A stretch of DNA of 64,000 nucleotides from Bartonella sp. TP (GCF_030406085.1 NZ_CP129002.1:496001-560000), one strand, 5' to 3'; shown: positions 10,224 through 19,759, counted from the stretch's first letter. Made by a program: numbers and translations. Notes: generated by a model from the sequence alone, not told the origin.

Positions 10224-12008
10224 ATGTCAGCGCGTTTAGCAAAAGAAGACCGAAAACTATTACTACGATTATTTAGCGAAAATGTGGGCGCCAATTTAGC
10301 TTTATACCTCAAAGCCATAATCAGTATGGTGGTTATTGCGGGCACTACCGCGCTGAGCGCTTGGATGATGCGTCATATTATCAATGATTTGCTGCTGGTT
10401 CCTAAATTGAAGCATATTGTGACTGTTGCTTCTGGCGTTGTAGCGATTTTTGTTGTAAAAGGCCTGGCCAGTTATTTTCAGCTTTATTATTTAAGCCGCG
10501 CTGGCAACCGCGTTATTGCCGCTCAGCAGAGCAAAATATATGCTAAAATTGTGAATCAAGACGCTTCGTTTTTTCACAAAAATATCGGTGCAGACCTAAT
10601 AATGCGCGTAACCACCAGCGCTGCGCAAGCGCGCGGGGTAATCGATTTGCTAATTTCTAGCTATATTCGCGATTTACTAACTTTGCTAGCCTTAATCGTG
10701 GTAATGATATATAGCAATTATCTGCTAAGCCTGATTGCCATAATTTTGGGCCCAGCCATCTATGGCCTGGTGCGCAAAGGGCTAGAAAAAATCCGCCAGC
10801 TGGCCGCCGATGAAATGGCCTATTTCAGCCAAATCATCCAAGTAATGCAAGAAACCACGCGAGGCATAAGGGTTATAAAGGCTTTTGGCCTAGAAAAACT
10901 AATGGTAGCGCGCATGGATGAAGCGATTCTAGCCGTAGAAAATAAATCTAATAGAATCGCCAAGCTACGTGCCCTTACCAGCCCAGTAATGGAAACCATG
11001 GCTGGCTTTACCATTGCTTTGGTTGTTGCCATAAGCGGCTATTTAGTATTGCAGAATCATGGCACGCCGGGGGATTTAATGGCCTTTATAACGGCCGTAT
11101 TGCTAGCTTACGAGCCCGCAAAACGCCTGGCAAACAGTGCTGGCAATTTAACTGCGCAGCTAACTGGTGTACGCGTGATGTTTAATATATTAGACGAGCC
11201 AGTGGCCCTGGCGCAGTCGGCCAAGGCCACAGCGATTCCTATGATTACAGCAAATAGTCCCGCCATTGAGCTAAAAGCAGTAGATTTTGCCTATGGCCCT
11301 AGCTCTGCCCTGGTATTGCATGATATTAATATAAAAATTCCAAAAAACTCTCTAACCGCTATAGTTGGGCCCTCTGGCTCTGGCAAATCGACCCTTGTGA
11401 ATTTATTATTACGGCTTTATGATCCTAATTCTGGTCAGATTTTAATAAATGGCCAAGATATAAAAGAAGCTAGCTTTGCTTCGTTGCGACAAAAAATAGC
11501 TTATGTTGGCCAAGATGTTTTTCTTTTTCATGGTGACATCAAATATAATATCGGCCTAGGGCGACCCCAAGCTAGTATGGCCGAAATTATCACCGCAGCA
11601 AAGCAAGCTGGCGCCCATGAATTTATTATGAACCTACCAGAGCAATATGAAACAATGCTGGTGGATAATGCCAGAAGCCTTTCGGGCGGGCAAGCACAGC
11701 GCATAGCCTTGGCGCGGGCTATATTACATCAGGGCGAGATTATATTGGTAGATGAGGCAACCTCGGCACTAGACGCTTTATCCGAGCGCCTGGTGGTACA
11801 AACCCTAAGCGAAATGGTCAAGCAACATACGGTAATAGCCATAGCTCATCGCTTTAGTACTATCGCAAAAGCCGATAATATCATCGTGCTTGATCGAGGC
11901 AGAATCGTAGAGCAAGGCACCAAAGCAGAATTGCTAGCACAAGAAGACGGCTTATTCAAGCAACTACACGCCGCACAGTTTAAAATAGCTATGGCCGAAA
12001 GCGCCTAG
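10224..12008 (+). CDS. msbA: ABC exporter, permease fused to ATPase (MsbA-like)
   Basis: 594 residues, one half-transporter of the type I exporter fold. About six membrane segments occupy residues 20-310 and the nucleotide-binding domain the C-terminal 250 residues: Walker A VGPSGSGKSTL, signature LSGGQAQRIALARA, Walker B ILVDEATSALD and H-loop AIAHRFST. Closest family is MsbA/lipid exporter, which flips lipid A-core across the inner membrane as a homodimer; the substrate cannot be proved from sequence. The ATG at 10224 follows an AAGGA ribosome binding site. It is divergent from divL and convergent with the ChvI-like gene (2-nt gap). Confidence 0.87.
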   Translation: MSARLAKEDRKLLLRLFSENVGANLALYLKAIISMVVIAGTTALSAWMMRHIINDLLLVPKLKHIVTVASGVVAIFVVKGLASYFQLYYLSRAGNRVIAAQQSKIYAKIVNQDASFFHKNIGADLIMRVTTSAAQARGVIDLLISSYIRDLLTLLALIVVMIYSNYLLSLIAIILGPAIYGLVRKGLEKIRQLAADEMAYFSQIIQVMQETTRGIRVIKAFGLEKLMVARMDEAILAVENKSNRIAKLRALTSPVMETMAGFTIALVVAISGYLVLQNHGTPGDLMAFITAVLLAYEPAKRLANSAGNLTAQLTGVRVMFNILDEPVALAQSAKATAIPMITANSPAIELKAVDFAYGPSSALVLHDINIKIPKNSLTAIVGPSGSGKSTLVNLLLRLYDPNSGQILINGQDIKEASFASLRQKIAYVGQDVFLFHGDIKYNIGLGRPQASMAEIITAAKQAGAHEFIMNLPEQYETMLVDNARSLSGGQAQRIALARAILHQGEIILVDEATSALDALSERLVVQTLSEMVKQHTVIAIAHRFSTIAKADNIIVLDRGRIVEQGTKAELLAQEDGLFKQLHAAQFKIAMAESA

Positions 12009-12010
12009 GG

Positions 12011-12724
12011 CTATTCAAGATTATAACGATAGCCAGCACCATAAACCGTTTCTACATTTTCAAAATTCTCATCAACTTGCTTAAATTTATACCGCAGGCG
12101 TTTAATAAGGCTATCTATGGCCCGGTCTTCGACATAGGGGTCGTCAGTATGAATCTCGGTAAGCAAGGCATCACGCGTTTTTACTATACCCGGCCGCCTA
12201 GCCAAAGCGCTAATCAGCGCAAATTCCAAAGTGGTTAGCGCTACCTCTTGGCCTTTCCACTTACACAAATAGCGTGCTTTGTCTAACAATAGCGCGCCAC
12301 GCTGTATAATTTCATCATCAGCGGCATTTAAAACACCATTACATTTTTCTTGCTCATATTTCACCCGGCGCAACACCGCATTTATGCGCTCTAGCAATAG
12401 ACGCTGGGCATAGGGCAGAGTTACCACCATATCTACACCCAATTTTAGCATCAAAACTTCATCCATCTCGTCAGTTTTGGTCGTTATAACCACCAAGGGC
12501 ACTGTTGAAACGCGCCGCAATGGCCCAATAATATCCATATTAAGGTCTACCGAATCATCAAAATACACTACCATATCTATAAGCATTTCTACCAAATCTT
12601 CTAGCAATATTGCGCTATCGGTATAAGTAGAAACTTCCCATTCAACACCTTCTAATGTCATTCTTAGCGGATCTAATGCCGCGGCATTAGACCCCAATAA
12701 CGCTAGATTAACCCTCTTTGCCAT
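12011..12724 (-). CDS. ChvI-type response regulator with degenerate receiver domain
   Basis: 237 residues. The C-terminal OmpR/PhoB-type winged helix (about residues 128-237) closely follows Rhizobiales ChvI, with ALARRPGIVKTRDALL, DRAIDSLIKRLRYKF and VYGAGYRY. The N-terminal receiver is abnormal: the acidic pair that binds Mg is replaced by Gly11-Ser12, the conserved Lys is Leu103 (TLPY where ChvI has TKPF), and the phospho-acceptor position is shifted or lost (Phe55 next to Asp56). No ChvG kinase gene is adjacent. It may be a paralogue that works without phosphorylation, in the way of other atypical OmpR-family regulators. A true, canonical ChvI could exist elsewhere. Confidence 0.82.
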   Translation of the reverse strand: MAKRVNLALLGSNAAALDPLRMTLEGVEWEVSTYTDSAILLEDLVEMLIDMVVYFDDSVDLNMDIIGPLRRVSTVPLVVITTKTDEMDEVLMLKLGVDMVVTLPYAQRLLLERINAVLRRVKYEQEKCNGVLNAADDEIIQRGALLLDKARYLCKWKGQEVALTTLEFALISALARRPGIVKTRDALLTEIHTDDPYVEDRAIDSLIKRLRYKFKQVDENFENVETVYGAGYRYNLE

Positions 12725-12772
12725 TCTACCCTAATCCCCAACTAGAAATCCTTTAATTAACATATTAATGCC

Positions 12773-13906
12773 TTAAATTTGCGAAGCTCTTAGTTTTTGT
12801 GAGGCAGATTTTAGCTGCCCACAAGCGGCAAAAATATCCTGGCCCCGCGGCGCCCTTATTGGCGAGGCATAGCCACCCCGGCTAATCACCTGCGCAAATA
12901 GCTCTATTTGCTGCGGATCTGAACATTCATAAGGACTGCCCGGCCATGGATTAAAAGGTATTAAATTAATTTTTGCTGGTATATTTTTCAGCAGATTCAC
13001 CAGTTTTTTAGCATCCGCCACCGAATCATTAACATCCTTAAGCATAACATATTCAAAAGTTATACGCTTTGCATTGCTAAGCCCCGGATAATTACGACAA
13101 GCCTCTAATAATTGCGCTATCGGATATTTTTTATTTATAGGCACCAATTTATCGCGCACCTCGTCGCTTACGCCGTGCAAAGATATGGCTAGCATCACGC
13201 CAATTTCTGCCCCCGCTGGCGCTATCATCGGCACCACGCCCGAGGTAGAAAGTGTTATACGCCGGCGCGAAAGCGACAAACCATCGCCGTCACTAGCTAT
13301 AAGCAAGGCTTGCTTAACATTGTCAAAATTATACAGCGGCTCGCCCATACCCATCATCACAATATTACTAATGCGCCGCCCTTGGCTAGGCACAATCGCC
13401 CCCATCGGCACACTACCCCCGGGAAAGTCGCCCAGCAACTCACGCGCCAGCAATAATTGTGCTAGAATCTCATGCGCAGTTAAATTACGCACTAGAGCCT
13501 GTGTGCCAGTATGGCAAAAACTGCAATTTAGCGTACAGCCAACCTGCGAGGAAATGCATAAAGTGCCCCGATCCTCCTGCGGGATATAGACAGTTTCAAC
13601 CTCGACATGATTCTTAATACGCGGGTCCACACTGGCAAAGCGCAGCAACCATTTTCGCGTGCCATCTATTGAAAGCTGATCTTCAACAATTTCTGGATAA
13701 GTGATGGTAAAATATTCAGCCAAGCTAGAGCGCAGCTCCGCAGAGATATTAAACATTTGCGCAAAGCTGCGCGCGCCGCGCACATAAAGCCAATGCCATA
13801 ATTGCGTCACACGCATTTTTATTTGACCATCAGGCACCCCCAATAGTTGTAAGTGCTCTGCTATCTGTGTACGATCTAACCCTATAAGCTCTATATTTAC
13901 TTTCAT
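12773..13906 (-). CDS. rlmN: 23S rRNA (adenine-2503-C2)/tRNA methyltransferase RlmN
   Basis: 377 residues, a radical-SAM methyltransferase that methylates A2503 of 23S rRNA and A37 of some tRNAs. It has the Fe-S motif CTLNCSFC, the SAM segment [11 protein letters not shown] and the C-terminal catalytic Cys in the segment [12 protein letters not shown]. Its start overlaps the stop of the IalB-family gene by 4 nt (ATGA type), so the two are translationally coupled; this pairing is common in Brucella and Bartonella relatives. Confidence 0.96.
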   Translation of the reverse strand: MKVNIELIGLDRTQIAEHLQLLGVPDGQIKMRVTQLWHWLYVRGARSFAQMFNISAELRSSLAEYFTITYPEIVEDQLSIDGTRKWLLRFASVDPRIKNHVEVETVYIPQEDRGTLCISSQVGCTLNCSFCHTGTQALVRNLTAHEILAQLLLARELLGDFPGGSVPMGAIVPSQGRRISNIVMMGMGEPLYNFDNVKQALLIASDGDGLSLSRRRITLSTSGVVPMIAPAGAEIGVMLAISLHGVSDEVRDKLVPINKKYPIAQLLEACRNYPGLSNAKRITFEYVMLKDVNDSVADAKKLVNLLKNIPAKINLIPFNPWPGSPYECSDPQQIELFAQVISRGGYASPIRAPRGQDIFAACGQLKSASQKLRASQI

Positions 13907-14445
13907 AAGTTTTCGCTACATTTGCCTAGCACTTCCAGCGCTTGGCCCAAGCCCTCTAATAAATAGCTATAGCTGGTTTTGGTACCATGCGCAGATTGCG
14001 CCTCTATATTCAATATAGCGCCGGTTTTCATCTGTGCTACTAATTGCTGCTCGTCTGTATTGCGCTTAACCCAAGCGGTTTTACCACGCACATACATATG
14101 AAAATCTCGGCTTTTTTTACCTTTAGTTATAACATTTACAACAAGCTGAGTACCGGGCTTTAGATTATAGCCCGCCAGAAATTGTGGTTCAAAACCATTA
14201 GCCAATTTGGCATTAGGCCGACGGCTAACTAGAAAATAAACCTTGCCATGATGCGCGGTAACTGGCATCGCCCGTCGCGGCACAGAAAGCGCATAGCAAA
14301 CATCATGGCCATGAATCTGATATTTATAGACCGCCCAATTAACAAAACCAGCAATGCGCTGTGGTTTATGCGCATTTGTCGCATAACAAGACGTCATAAA
14401 ATAAGCGCCTAGAAAAAATATTATTATGGAAGTTTTTTTTGGCAC
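13903..14445 (-). CDS. IalB-family (invasion-associated locus B) exported protein
   Basis: 180 residues. The first 25 form a signal sequence; the segment FMTSC could be a weak lipobox. The remainder resembles the IalB-like family found across Rhizobiales, with a short beta-rich domain and two cysteines far apart (VCYAL and GKCSEN) that could form a disulfide in the periplasm. It precedes rlmN with a 4-nt overlap, as in Brucella and Bartonella relatives, where this genomic context is conserved. The name comes from a Bartonella virulence locus; a role in host-cell entry should not be assumed for this paralogue. Confidence 0.75.
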   Translation of the reverse strand: MPKKTSIIIFFLGAYFMTSCYATNAHKPQRIAGFVNWAVYKYQIHGHDVCYALSVPRRAMPVTAHHGKVYFLVSRRPNAKLANGFEPQFLAGYNLKPGTQLVVNVITKGKKSRDFHMYVRGKTAWVKRNTDEQQLVAQMKTGAILNIEAQSAHGTKTSYSYLLEGLGQALEVLGKCSENL

Positions 14446-14620
14446 AAATAGCCCTCTATCCCCTATATTTATCCGATTTGTTCCAAATTAGTATAAAAGA
14501 GTCAAGATAGATTTACAATAATTTTCTTGTTGTATTTTTAAATGTTTTAGTGCTATTAAATAGTAAAGAATTTATTAAAATTTACTCAATTTTACCCCAA
14601 AAACGTAAGGTGGGACTAGG

Positions 14621-15586
14621 ATGCTATTTGACAAACAGATCGCGCGCAAACCGAATCATTACCCTTGGACCAAGGATTTTATTCAGGCCATGTGGGACGG
14701 ATTTTGGAACGCTAGAAAATTCACCTTTAACAGCGATGTCAATGATTTTCGCATAGAGATGAACGAGCAAGAGCGCCAGATTGTTTCGCGCTGCTTGGCT
14801 GCTATAGCACAGATAGAAGTGCAGGTTAAAAAATTCTGGGCTCGGCTTGGCGACAATCTGCCCCACCCCTCTATCGACAGTATGGGCATGGTTATGGCGC
14901 ATGTAGAAGAAATTCACAATGACGCTTATGAAAAGCTGCTAGATTGCCTTGGCATGTCAAATATTTTTGAAGAAAATTTGAGTGTTCCCGCGCTGAGCGG
15001 TAGATTAAAATATCTTACCAAACATAATGAAAAAATCTATGGCGATGACAAAAAACAATACATATATTCATTAATATTGTTCACACTTTTTACAGAAAAT
15101 GTTAGTCTTTTTAGCCAATTTTATATAATATTATGGTTCAATAGATTTCAGAATCAGTTAAAAGATGCTGCTCAGCAGGTAAAATATACGCGTAATGAAG
15201 AGTTGTTGCACGCGCAAGTAGGGATGAGGCTCATAAACACCTTGCGCCAAGAATATCCACAATATTTCGACAAGGATTTAGAAGATAAAGTTAAAGAAGA
15301 ATGTTTCGAAGCGTATAAGGCCGAATGCAAGCTAGTTGACTGGATGCTAGGCGATTATAGCAAGCCACATTTGAATAAGGATATATTAAAAACTTTTGTA
15401 GCTATGCGGCTAAATGAAAGCTTGGTTGGTGTAGGCTATGCGCCATTATTTACGATAGATAGCGAGCTAGAGACAGAAACATTTTGGATGACAGAAGGGT
15501 TGCTGGCTCCGCCTAAAGTAGATTTTTTCCATGGCGAGCCCATCACCTATACGCAAGCAGATAGCAGCGACGAAGACGATTTTTAA
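14621..15586 (+). CDS. nrdB: Ribonucleotide reductase class I, small (radical) subunit
   Basis: 321 residues. It houses the di-iron centre and tyrosyl radical used by NrdA to reduce ribonucleotides. Ligands can be assigned as Glu66 (IEVQVKKFW), Glu96 and His99 (EEIHNDAY), a Glu in FTENVSLF, and Glu/His in NEELLHAQ; the radical Tyr is Tyr103. The first ligand is Glu, not the Asp of E. coli NrdB, as in the short NrdB type seen in Bacteroidetes, Francisella and related groups. The ATG follows a GGTGGGACTAGG leader. It is the first gene of nrdB-nrdA-grx. Confidence 0.93.
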   Translation: MLFDKQIARKPNHYPWTKDFIQAMWDGFWNARKFTFNSDVNDFRIEMNEQERQIVSRCLAAIAQIEVQVKKFWARLGDNLPHPSIDSMGMVMAHVEEIHNDAYEKLLDCLGMSNIFEENLSVPALSGRLKYLTKHNEKIYGDDKKQYIYSLILFTLFTENVSLFSQFYIILWFNRFQNQLKDAAQQVKYTRNEELLHAQVGMRLINTLRQEYPQYFDKDLEDKVKEECFEAYKAECKLVDWMLGDYSKPHLNKDILKTFVAMRLNESLVGVGYAPLFTIDSELETETFWMTEGLLAPPKVDFFHGEPITYTQADSSDEDDF

Positions 15587-15628
15587 TTATCTATTATAGA
15601 ATTAAACACAAGCACTATAAGGTTAAAC

Positions 15629-17332
15629 ATGCATTACCTAGAAAATTTAAGCAAGCGAGAAGATTGGGAATGGCTTAATGAAGTTGCCCTTACCACATTA
15701 TCGCGCGGATATCTAAAGCTAGATGAAGACGACACAGATATAAAGCAAGCGGCAATCAAGCGTGCAACTAGTCTAGTAGACCATGCCGAGCAAATTTTGG
15801 GGCGTAAATTGCCCAGTGTACGCCTAGGCTTGCGCCGGGGCTGGGTTTCGCCATCTTCACCTGTTTGGTCCAATTTCGGCTTGGGGCGTGGCTTGCCCAT
15901 CTCTTGCAACGGCTCCTTTATGGACGACACAATGGAAGATATTTTATACGCCAATGCCGAAATCGGAATGATGACAAAACTAGGCGCTGGCACCTCGTGC
16001 TATATGGGTAAATTACGCCCACAAGGCACAAAAATATCAGGCGGAGGCAAAAGCCAGGGCCCGGTGCATTTTGCCAGATTATTGCAAGAAACCGTTTCGG
16101 TAATCTCGCAATCTAATGTAAGACGTGGCAATTGCGCCATTTGGTTAGATATCGATCATCCAGATATTAATGACTGGCTAATGATTCGTTCTATTACCGA
16201 CGGCGTGCATCATCCGATTCAACATCTTTCCTTTGGCGTTTGCATTAGCGACAAATGGATGCAGGAAATGCTGGCCGAGGAAAAAGGCGGCGAAAAGCGG
16301 CTAATAATGGCCAAGCTGATTAATCGCCGCCGCGCTTGTGGCTATCCATATATCTTCTTTAGCGACACAGTTAATAGAGCACGTCCGCAAGTATTAAAAG
16401 ACAAGAATATTCCTATCCATGCTTCTAATCTATGCGCAGAAATCATGCTACCTTCTGGTGTAGATGAAAGCTTTGTTTGCAATCTTTCTTCGGTAAATGT
16501 TTTATTTTTTGACGAATGGCGTGATACCAGCTTGATAGAGGAAATGATCTATTTCCTAGACGCTATCATGACAGAATATATAGACAAAACCAAAGACATG
16601 CTCTTTATGCAACGCGCCCATAAATTCGCCACCAGATGGCGTGCAATTGGGCTTGGCACTTTGGGCTATCACTCTTACCTACAAGCCAAAAACATCCCAT
16701 TTGAAAGTGCGGAAGCGCGCGAAGCGAATATAGCCATTCACGAACATATCGCCCGCAAATCACACGAAGCCTCTAGTATAATGGCGCAAGAATATGGCGA
16801 GCCAGAAGGTCTAATCGGCTATGGCAAAAGACATTTATGTCTAAATGCTATTGCCCCCACCACCAGCTCTTCTATCATTTTGGGGCAAATTTCGCCCTCT
16901 ATTGAACCATGGGAAGCAAATTATTTTGAAAATGATAATGCCAAAGGTGTCTTTACCCAAAAGAATCTGATTTTAGAGCAATTATTAATAGCAAAAGGCA
17001 AAAATGACAAAGCCACCTGGCTTTCTATCCTACAACGAGCCGGATCGGTGCAACATTTGGAGTTTTTAAGCTATCTTGAGAAAAAAATCTTTCGCACCTT
17101 TATAGAAATTGACCCGTTTGAAATCCTAAAACAAGCCGCTGACCGGCAAAAATACATCGATCAAGGCCAGTCGCTTAACATTAAAATTTCGCCAAATGAA
17201 ACCAAAAAGCATAATTTTGAGTTAATAAAGCAAGCATGGCAAAGTGGTATCAAATCTCTTTACTACCACAAAGGTCTGAATGCAGCACAGGAGCTAGCCC
17301 GCGGCAATCTCTGTATTGAATGCGAAGCTTAA
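15629..17332 (+). CDS. nrdA: Ribonucleotide reductase class I, large (catalytic) subunit, short form
   Basis: 567 residues, shorter than the roughly 760 of E. coli NrdA; no N-terminal ATP-cone is present, so dATP shut-off through that domain is not expected. Active-site features are present: the redox cysteines in PISCNGSF and ESFVCNLSS, the Asn-Cys-Glu triad in SNLCAEIML, the paired radical-transfer tyrosines in KSLYYHKG, and a C-terminal cysteine pair in CIECEA that accepts electrons from the glutaredoxin or thioredoxin. It lies 42 nt after nrdB. Bartonella uses class Ib NrdEF, so this operon separates the organism from that genus. Confidence 0.93.
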   Translation: MHYLENLSKREDWEWLNEVALTTLSRGYLKLDEDDTDIKQAAIKRATSLVDHAEQILGRKLPSVRLGLRRGWVSPSSPVWSNFGLGRGLPISCNGSFMDDTMEDILYANAEIGMMTKLGAGTSCYMGKLRPQGTKISGGGKSQGPVHFARLLQETVSVISQSNVRRGNCAIWLDIDHPDINDWLMIRSITDGVHHPIQHLSFGVCISDKWMQEMLAEEKGGEKRLIMAKLINRRRACGYPYIFFSDTVNRARPQVLKDKNIPIHASNLCAEIMLPSGVDESFVCNLSSVNVLFFDEWRDTSLIEEMIYFLDAIMTEYIDKTKDMLFMQRAHKFATRWRAIGLGTLGYHSYLQAKNIPFESAEAREANIAIHEHIARKSHEASSIMAQEYGEPEGLIGYGKRHLCLNAIAPTTSSSIILGQISPSIEPWEANYFENDNAKGVFTQKNLILEQLLIAKGKNDKATWLSILQRAGSVQHLEFLSYLEKKIFRTFIEIDPFEILKQAADRQKYIDQGQSLNIKISPNETKKHNFELIKQAWQSGIKSLYYHKGLNAAQELARGNLCIECEA

Positions 17333-17359
17333 TTAAAATTTACAATAGAGGGATGTAGA

Positions 17360-17587
17360 ATGTATATTATTCACAGTAAACCGGGCTGCCCCTGGTGCGA
17401 CAGAGCAAAAGAACTGTTGCGCAAGCATAATATTGAATATAAAGAACAAAGCTATAAAACCCCAGCCGAAGTAGCATTATTTAAATCCAACGGCTATAAG
17501 ACTTTTCCGCAAGTATTTGACGATAATGGCAAGCATATTGGCGGATTTGAAGCTTTGCAAGAGCATCTTAGCCCCGATGATTTTTAA
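17360..17587 (+). CDS. Glutaredoxin
   Basis: 75 residues, a minimal glutaredoxin with active site CPWC at residues 10-13, the TFPQVF cis-proline segment and the GGFEAL glutathione-binding turn. It follows nrdA by 27 nt with a GAGGGA ribosome binding site, so it most likely supplies electrons to the reductase. Its end overlaps the convergent YgjP-like gene by 20 nt. Confidence 0.93.
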   Translation: MYIIHSKPGCPWCDRAKELLRKHNIEYKEQSYKTPAEVALFKSNGYKTFPQVFDDNGKHIGGFEALQEHLSPDDF

Positions 17588-18068
17588 AAACCACGCTCAT
17601 CATCGCCTCACCATTGCGCTTTAGCCAGTCTTGATATTCTTGCCATTGTGGGCACAGCAAAGCGCAAGTTTGCCAAAATAACTCGCTATGATTCATATGG
17701 CGCAAATGCGCTACCTCGTGGGCTATTAAATAGCGCACTATAGGCTCTGGCGCCATCATAATACGCCAGCTAAACGATAAATTGCCCAAGCTACTAGCCG
17801 AGCCCCAGCGCGACCGCGTATCTTTAAAACGAACGCGCTTGAAGCTAACGCCTAATTGCTCGCTATATTCATAAATAATAGGCAGCATGATTCGGGCAGC
17901 TTGACTGTGATAGAAATCCTGCAAGCGGCGCGGCAAATGCTCCGGCTGGCCGGGTACGTAAATCTCACCAGCACATAAATGGCACAAGCCCCGGCCACCA
18001 ATATGCACTATTTTATATGGTGCACCCAGATAATATATTATCTTGTCGGGGCCTACTATATTACCCAT
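17568..18068 (-). CDS. YgjP-like (DUF45) zinc metallopeptidase domain protein
   Basis: 166 residues if started at the ATG at 18068, whose ATGGGTAA overlaps the stop of the upstream hydrolase; an earlier in-frame start at 18116 would lie inside that gene. The zinc site is HEVAHLRHMNHS, preceded by RFKDTRSRWGS and followed by the segment SELFW, all typical of the YgjP/M48-like family. The cellular substrate of this family is not settled. The coupling with the alpha/beta hydrolase suggests one transcript. Confidence 0.88.
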   Translation of the reverse strand: MGNIVGPDKIIYYLGAPYKIVHIGGRGLCHLCAGEIYVPGQPEHLPRRLQDFYHSQAARIMLPIIYEYSEQLGVSFKRVRFKDTRSRWGSASSLGNLSFSWRIMMAPEPIVRYLIAHEVAHLRHMNHSELFWQTCALLCPQWQEYQDWLKRNGEAMMSVVFKNHRG

Positions 18069-18819
18069 TTTCTTCAACAATATCGCCAATAATCTGCGTG
18101 AGTTTCTGCAAATCACTTATTCCAGACAAACGATGGTCCCCATCTTTTAACAGCGAAAGACTAACATCACAGCCGACCAATCTATGTAGCAAAGCCAGGC
18201 TATGCTCTGGCGGCACTACGTTATCTTGCTGGCCTTGCAGGATATAAATTGGCGAATTAATCTCTATTAGCCCATCTAATAAATGATGTTGCTGAGCATC
18301 GTCAATAAATTTTTGCGAAAAAGGCACCTTCTCTTCGCCAAAATAAACAACGCCCTGTTCTACAAGCTCACTTTGCTGCTGCTGTGTAAATTTATCGCGC
18401 CATAAAATGCTAGTAAAATCCGGCGCCGGAGCCAAAAGCACCAAGGCTTCTGGAGCCTGGCCTATTTTTTGCAACGCCAAACTAGCCAGCAGAGCCAACC
18501 AACCACCGCAAGAAGAACCAACCAAAATCATTGGCTTGTCATTATATAATTTATAAATATGCAACACTTCGCTAAGCCAGTCACTTAGCGTGGCCTGCAG
18601 AAATTCTTGCCCACCAACAGCAGAAAGACCCACCCCGCTATAGTCAAAACGAATAATACCCAAATTCTTCTGCGCACAAAATTGGCTCAGAAAACTCGCC
18701 TTAGTACCACTCATATCTGCCAAATAACCCGGCAACCACAGTAAATTATGCGTGGCCCCCTGGGGCCTGGCAACATCTACCGCTATAGTGCGCCCATCAA
18801 CAATAATTTTTTCTATCAT
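18061..18819 (-). CDS. Alpha/beta hydrolase
   Basis: 252 residues with the nucleophile elbow VGSSCGGW (Ser of GxSxG), an Asp in LQGQQDNVVPPEHS and the catalytic His in KDGDHRLSG. No signal sequence, so it acts in the cytoplasm. Substrate unknown; similar serine hydrolases lie upstream of infC in other Rhizobiales, which supports orthology but not a function. Divergent from infC with an 85-nt gap to the AUU start. Confidence 0.87.
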   Translation of the reverse strand: MIEKIIVDGRTIAVDVARPQGATHNLLWLPGYLADMSGTKASFLSQFCAQKNLGIIRFDYSGVGLSAVGGQEFLQATLSDWLSEVLHIYKLYNDKPMILVGSSCGGWLALLASLALQKIGQAPEALVLLAPAPDFTSILWRDKFTQQQQSELVEQGVVYFGEEKVPFSQKFIDDAQQHHLLDGLIEINSPIYILQGQQDNVVPPEHSLALLHRLVGCDVSLSLLKDGDHRLSGISDLQKLTQIIGDIVEENG

Positions 18820-18890
18820 AACAGCGCTTCCCTATATTGTTTTATTAAAATATAGTTGCTATATATCATAGAATTGAATGATCATAGCAC

Positions 18891-18907
18891 AAAGGAGATA
18901 TACCATT
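18891..18907 (+). promoter_or_regulatory. infC ribosome binding site with ATT start codon
   Basis: AAAGGAG at 18891-18897, seven nt before ATT at 18905. The family N-terminus (RRPSSK...) begins exactly here. The upstream in-frame ATG at 18878 would put this strong Shine-Dalgarno sequence inside the gene. IF-3 rejects non-standard starts on the ribosome, so an AUU start gives the autoregulation known from E. coli infC. Confidence 0.85.
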
Positions 18908-19444
18908 CGCCGACCAAGTAGTAAAGCTGCAACCGTAAAAAAAGACGGGCCAAACGCAAATCGTGATATTCTAGCAGAGCAAATACAACTGATAGATGTG
19001 TCGGGGCAAAATCTAGGGGTAGTGAATACACGCACTGCCATTGCCATGGCAGAAGAAGCCGGGCTAGATTTGGTAGAAATTGTACCAACAGCCACGCCCC
19101 CAGTTTGTAAAATAACCGATCTGGGCAAGCTAAAATATCAAACGCAGAAAAAAGCAGCTCTAGCGCGTAAGAATCAGAAAACGGTTGAGGTAAAAGAAAT
19201 AAAGCTAAGGCCAAATATCGACACCCATGATTATGATGTAAAATTGCGAGCAATCATACGCTTTTTAAGCGAAGGGGATAAGGTCAAGGTTACAATGCGC
19301 TTTCGTGGCCGCGAGTTAGCCCACCAGGATTTAGGCGAAAAATTGCTAAACCGCATAATCGAAGATGTGGGTGAAAACTGCAAAATAGAATTTGCCCCCA
19401 AAATGGAAGGTCGGCAAATGATAATGATCTTGGCGCCAAAATAA
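18905..19444 (+). CDS. infC: Translation initiation factor IF-3
   Basis: 179 residues from the ATT start at 18905. IF-3 binds the 30S subunit, checks initiator tRNA and start codon, and prevents premature 50S joining. The N-domain has [16 protein letters not shown] followed by the linker [18 protein letters not shown]; the C-domain has [24 protein letters not shown] and ends MILAPK. The gene heads the conserved infC-rpmI-rplT-pheS-pheT region. Confidence 0.96.
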   Translation: MRRPSSKAATVKKDGPNANRDILAEQIQLIDVSGQNLGVVNTRTAIAMAEEAGLDLVEIVPTATPPVCKITDLGKLKYQTQKKAALARKNQKTVEVKEIKLRPNIDTHDYDVKLRAIIRFLSEGDKVKVTMRFRGRELAHQDLGEKLLNRIIEDVGENCKIEFAPKMEGRQMIMILAPK

Positions 19445-19487
19445 TACTTGCAAAATTAGCCTAATTATATTAAAGCTTATACATCAC

Positions 19488-19522
19488 ATAGCCGTCGGGC
19501 AGGGCATGCCTTGATCGGCTAT
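19488..19522 (+). promoter_or_regulatory. Hairpin leader upstream of rpmI
   Basis: Arms ATAGCCG (19488-19494) and CGGCTAT (19516-19522) enclose a GC-rich loop, in the 111-nt gap between infC and rpmI. In other bacteria L20 represses rpmI-rplT by binding a structured leader; this hairpin is a candidate for such an element, on position alone. Confidence 0.4.
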
Positions 19523-19555
19523 CTAGCTTAAACTTTCATGAAGATGGAGAGCGAA

Positions 19556-19759
19556 ATGCCCAAAATGAAAACGAAATCATCCGCAAAAAAGCGGTTTAAG
19601 ATCACGGCAACGGGCCTGGTTAAAGCCGCCGCCGCTGGCAAACGCCATGGCATGATCAAAAGAAGCAATAAATTCATCAGGGATGCGCGCGGCACTATGG
19701 TGCTAAGCCCCGTAGATGCGAAGAAAATTACGCATAATTATTTACCAAACGGTTTGTAG
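19556..19759 (+). CDS. rpmI: Ribosomal protein bL35
   Basis: 67 residues from ATG 19556, which has a GGAGAG ribosome binding site; the family starts with [15 protein letters not shown]. The ATG at 19538 would add six unlikely residues. Basic throughout, with the usual [19 protein letters not shown] core. Precedes rplT by 17 nt. Confidence 0.96.
   Translation: MPKMKTKSSAKKRFKITATGLVKAAAAGKRHGMIKRSNKFIRDARGTMVLSPVDAKKITHNYLPNGL

Noticed and set aside
10103-10345. Minus-strand frame of 80 codons covering the divL-msbA gap
   Set aside because: It runs through the dyad and predicted promoter and overlaps both recognised genes; no family resemblance.
12725-12772. TTAATTAACATATTAA as a CtrA box upstream of the ChvI-like gene
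   Set aside because: TTAA half-sites are 8 nt apart, not 7, and the AT-rich stretch gives such matches by chance.
14446-14620. NrdR boxes upstream of nrdB
   Set aside because: No pair of ACACTATATATAGTGT-like sites seen in the 175-nt gap.
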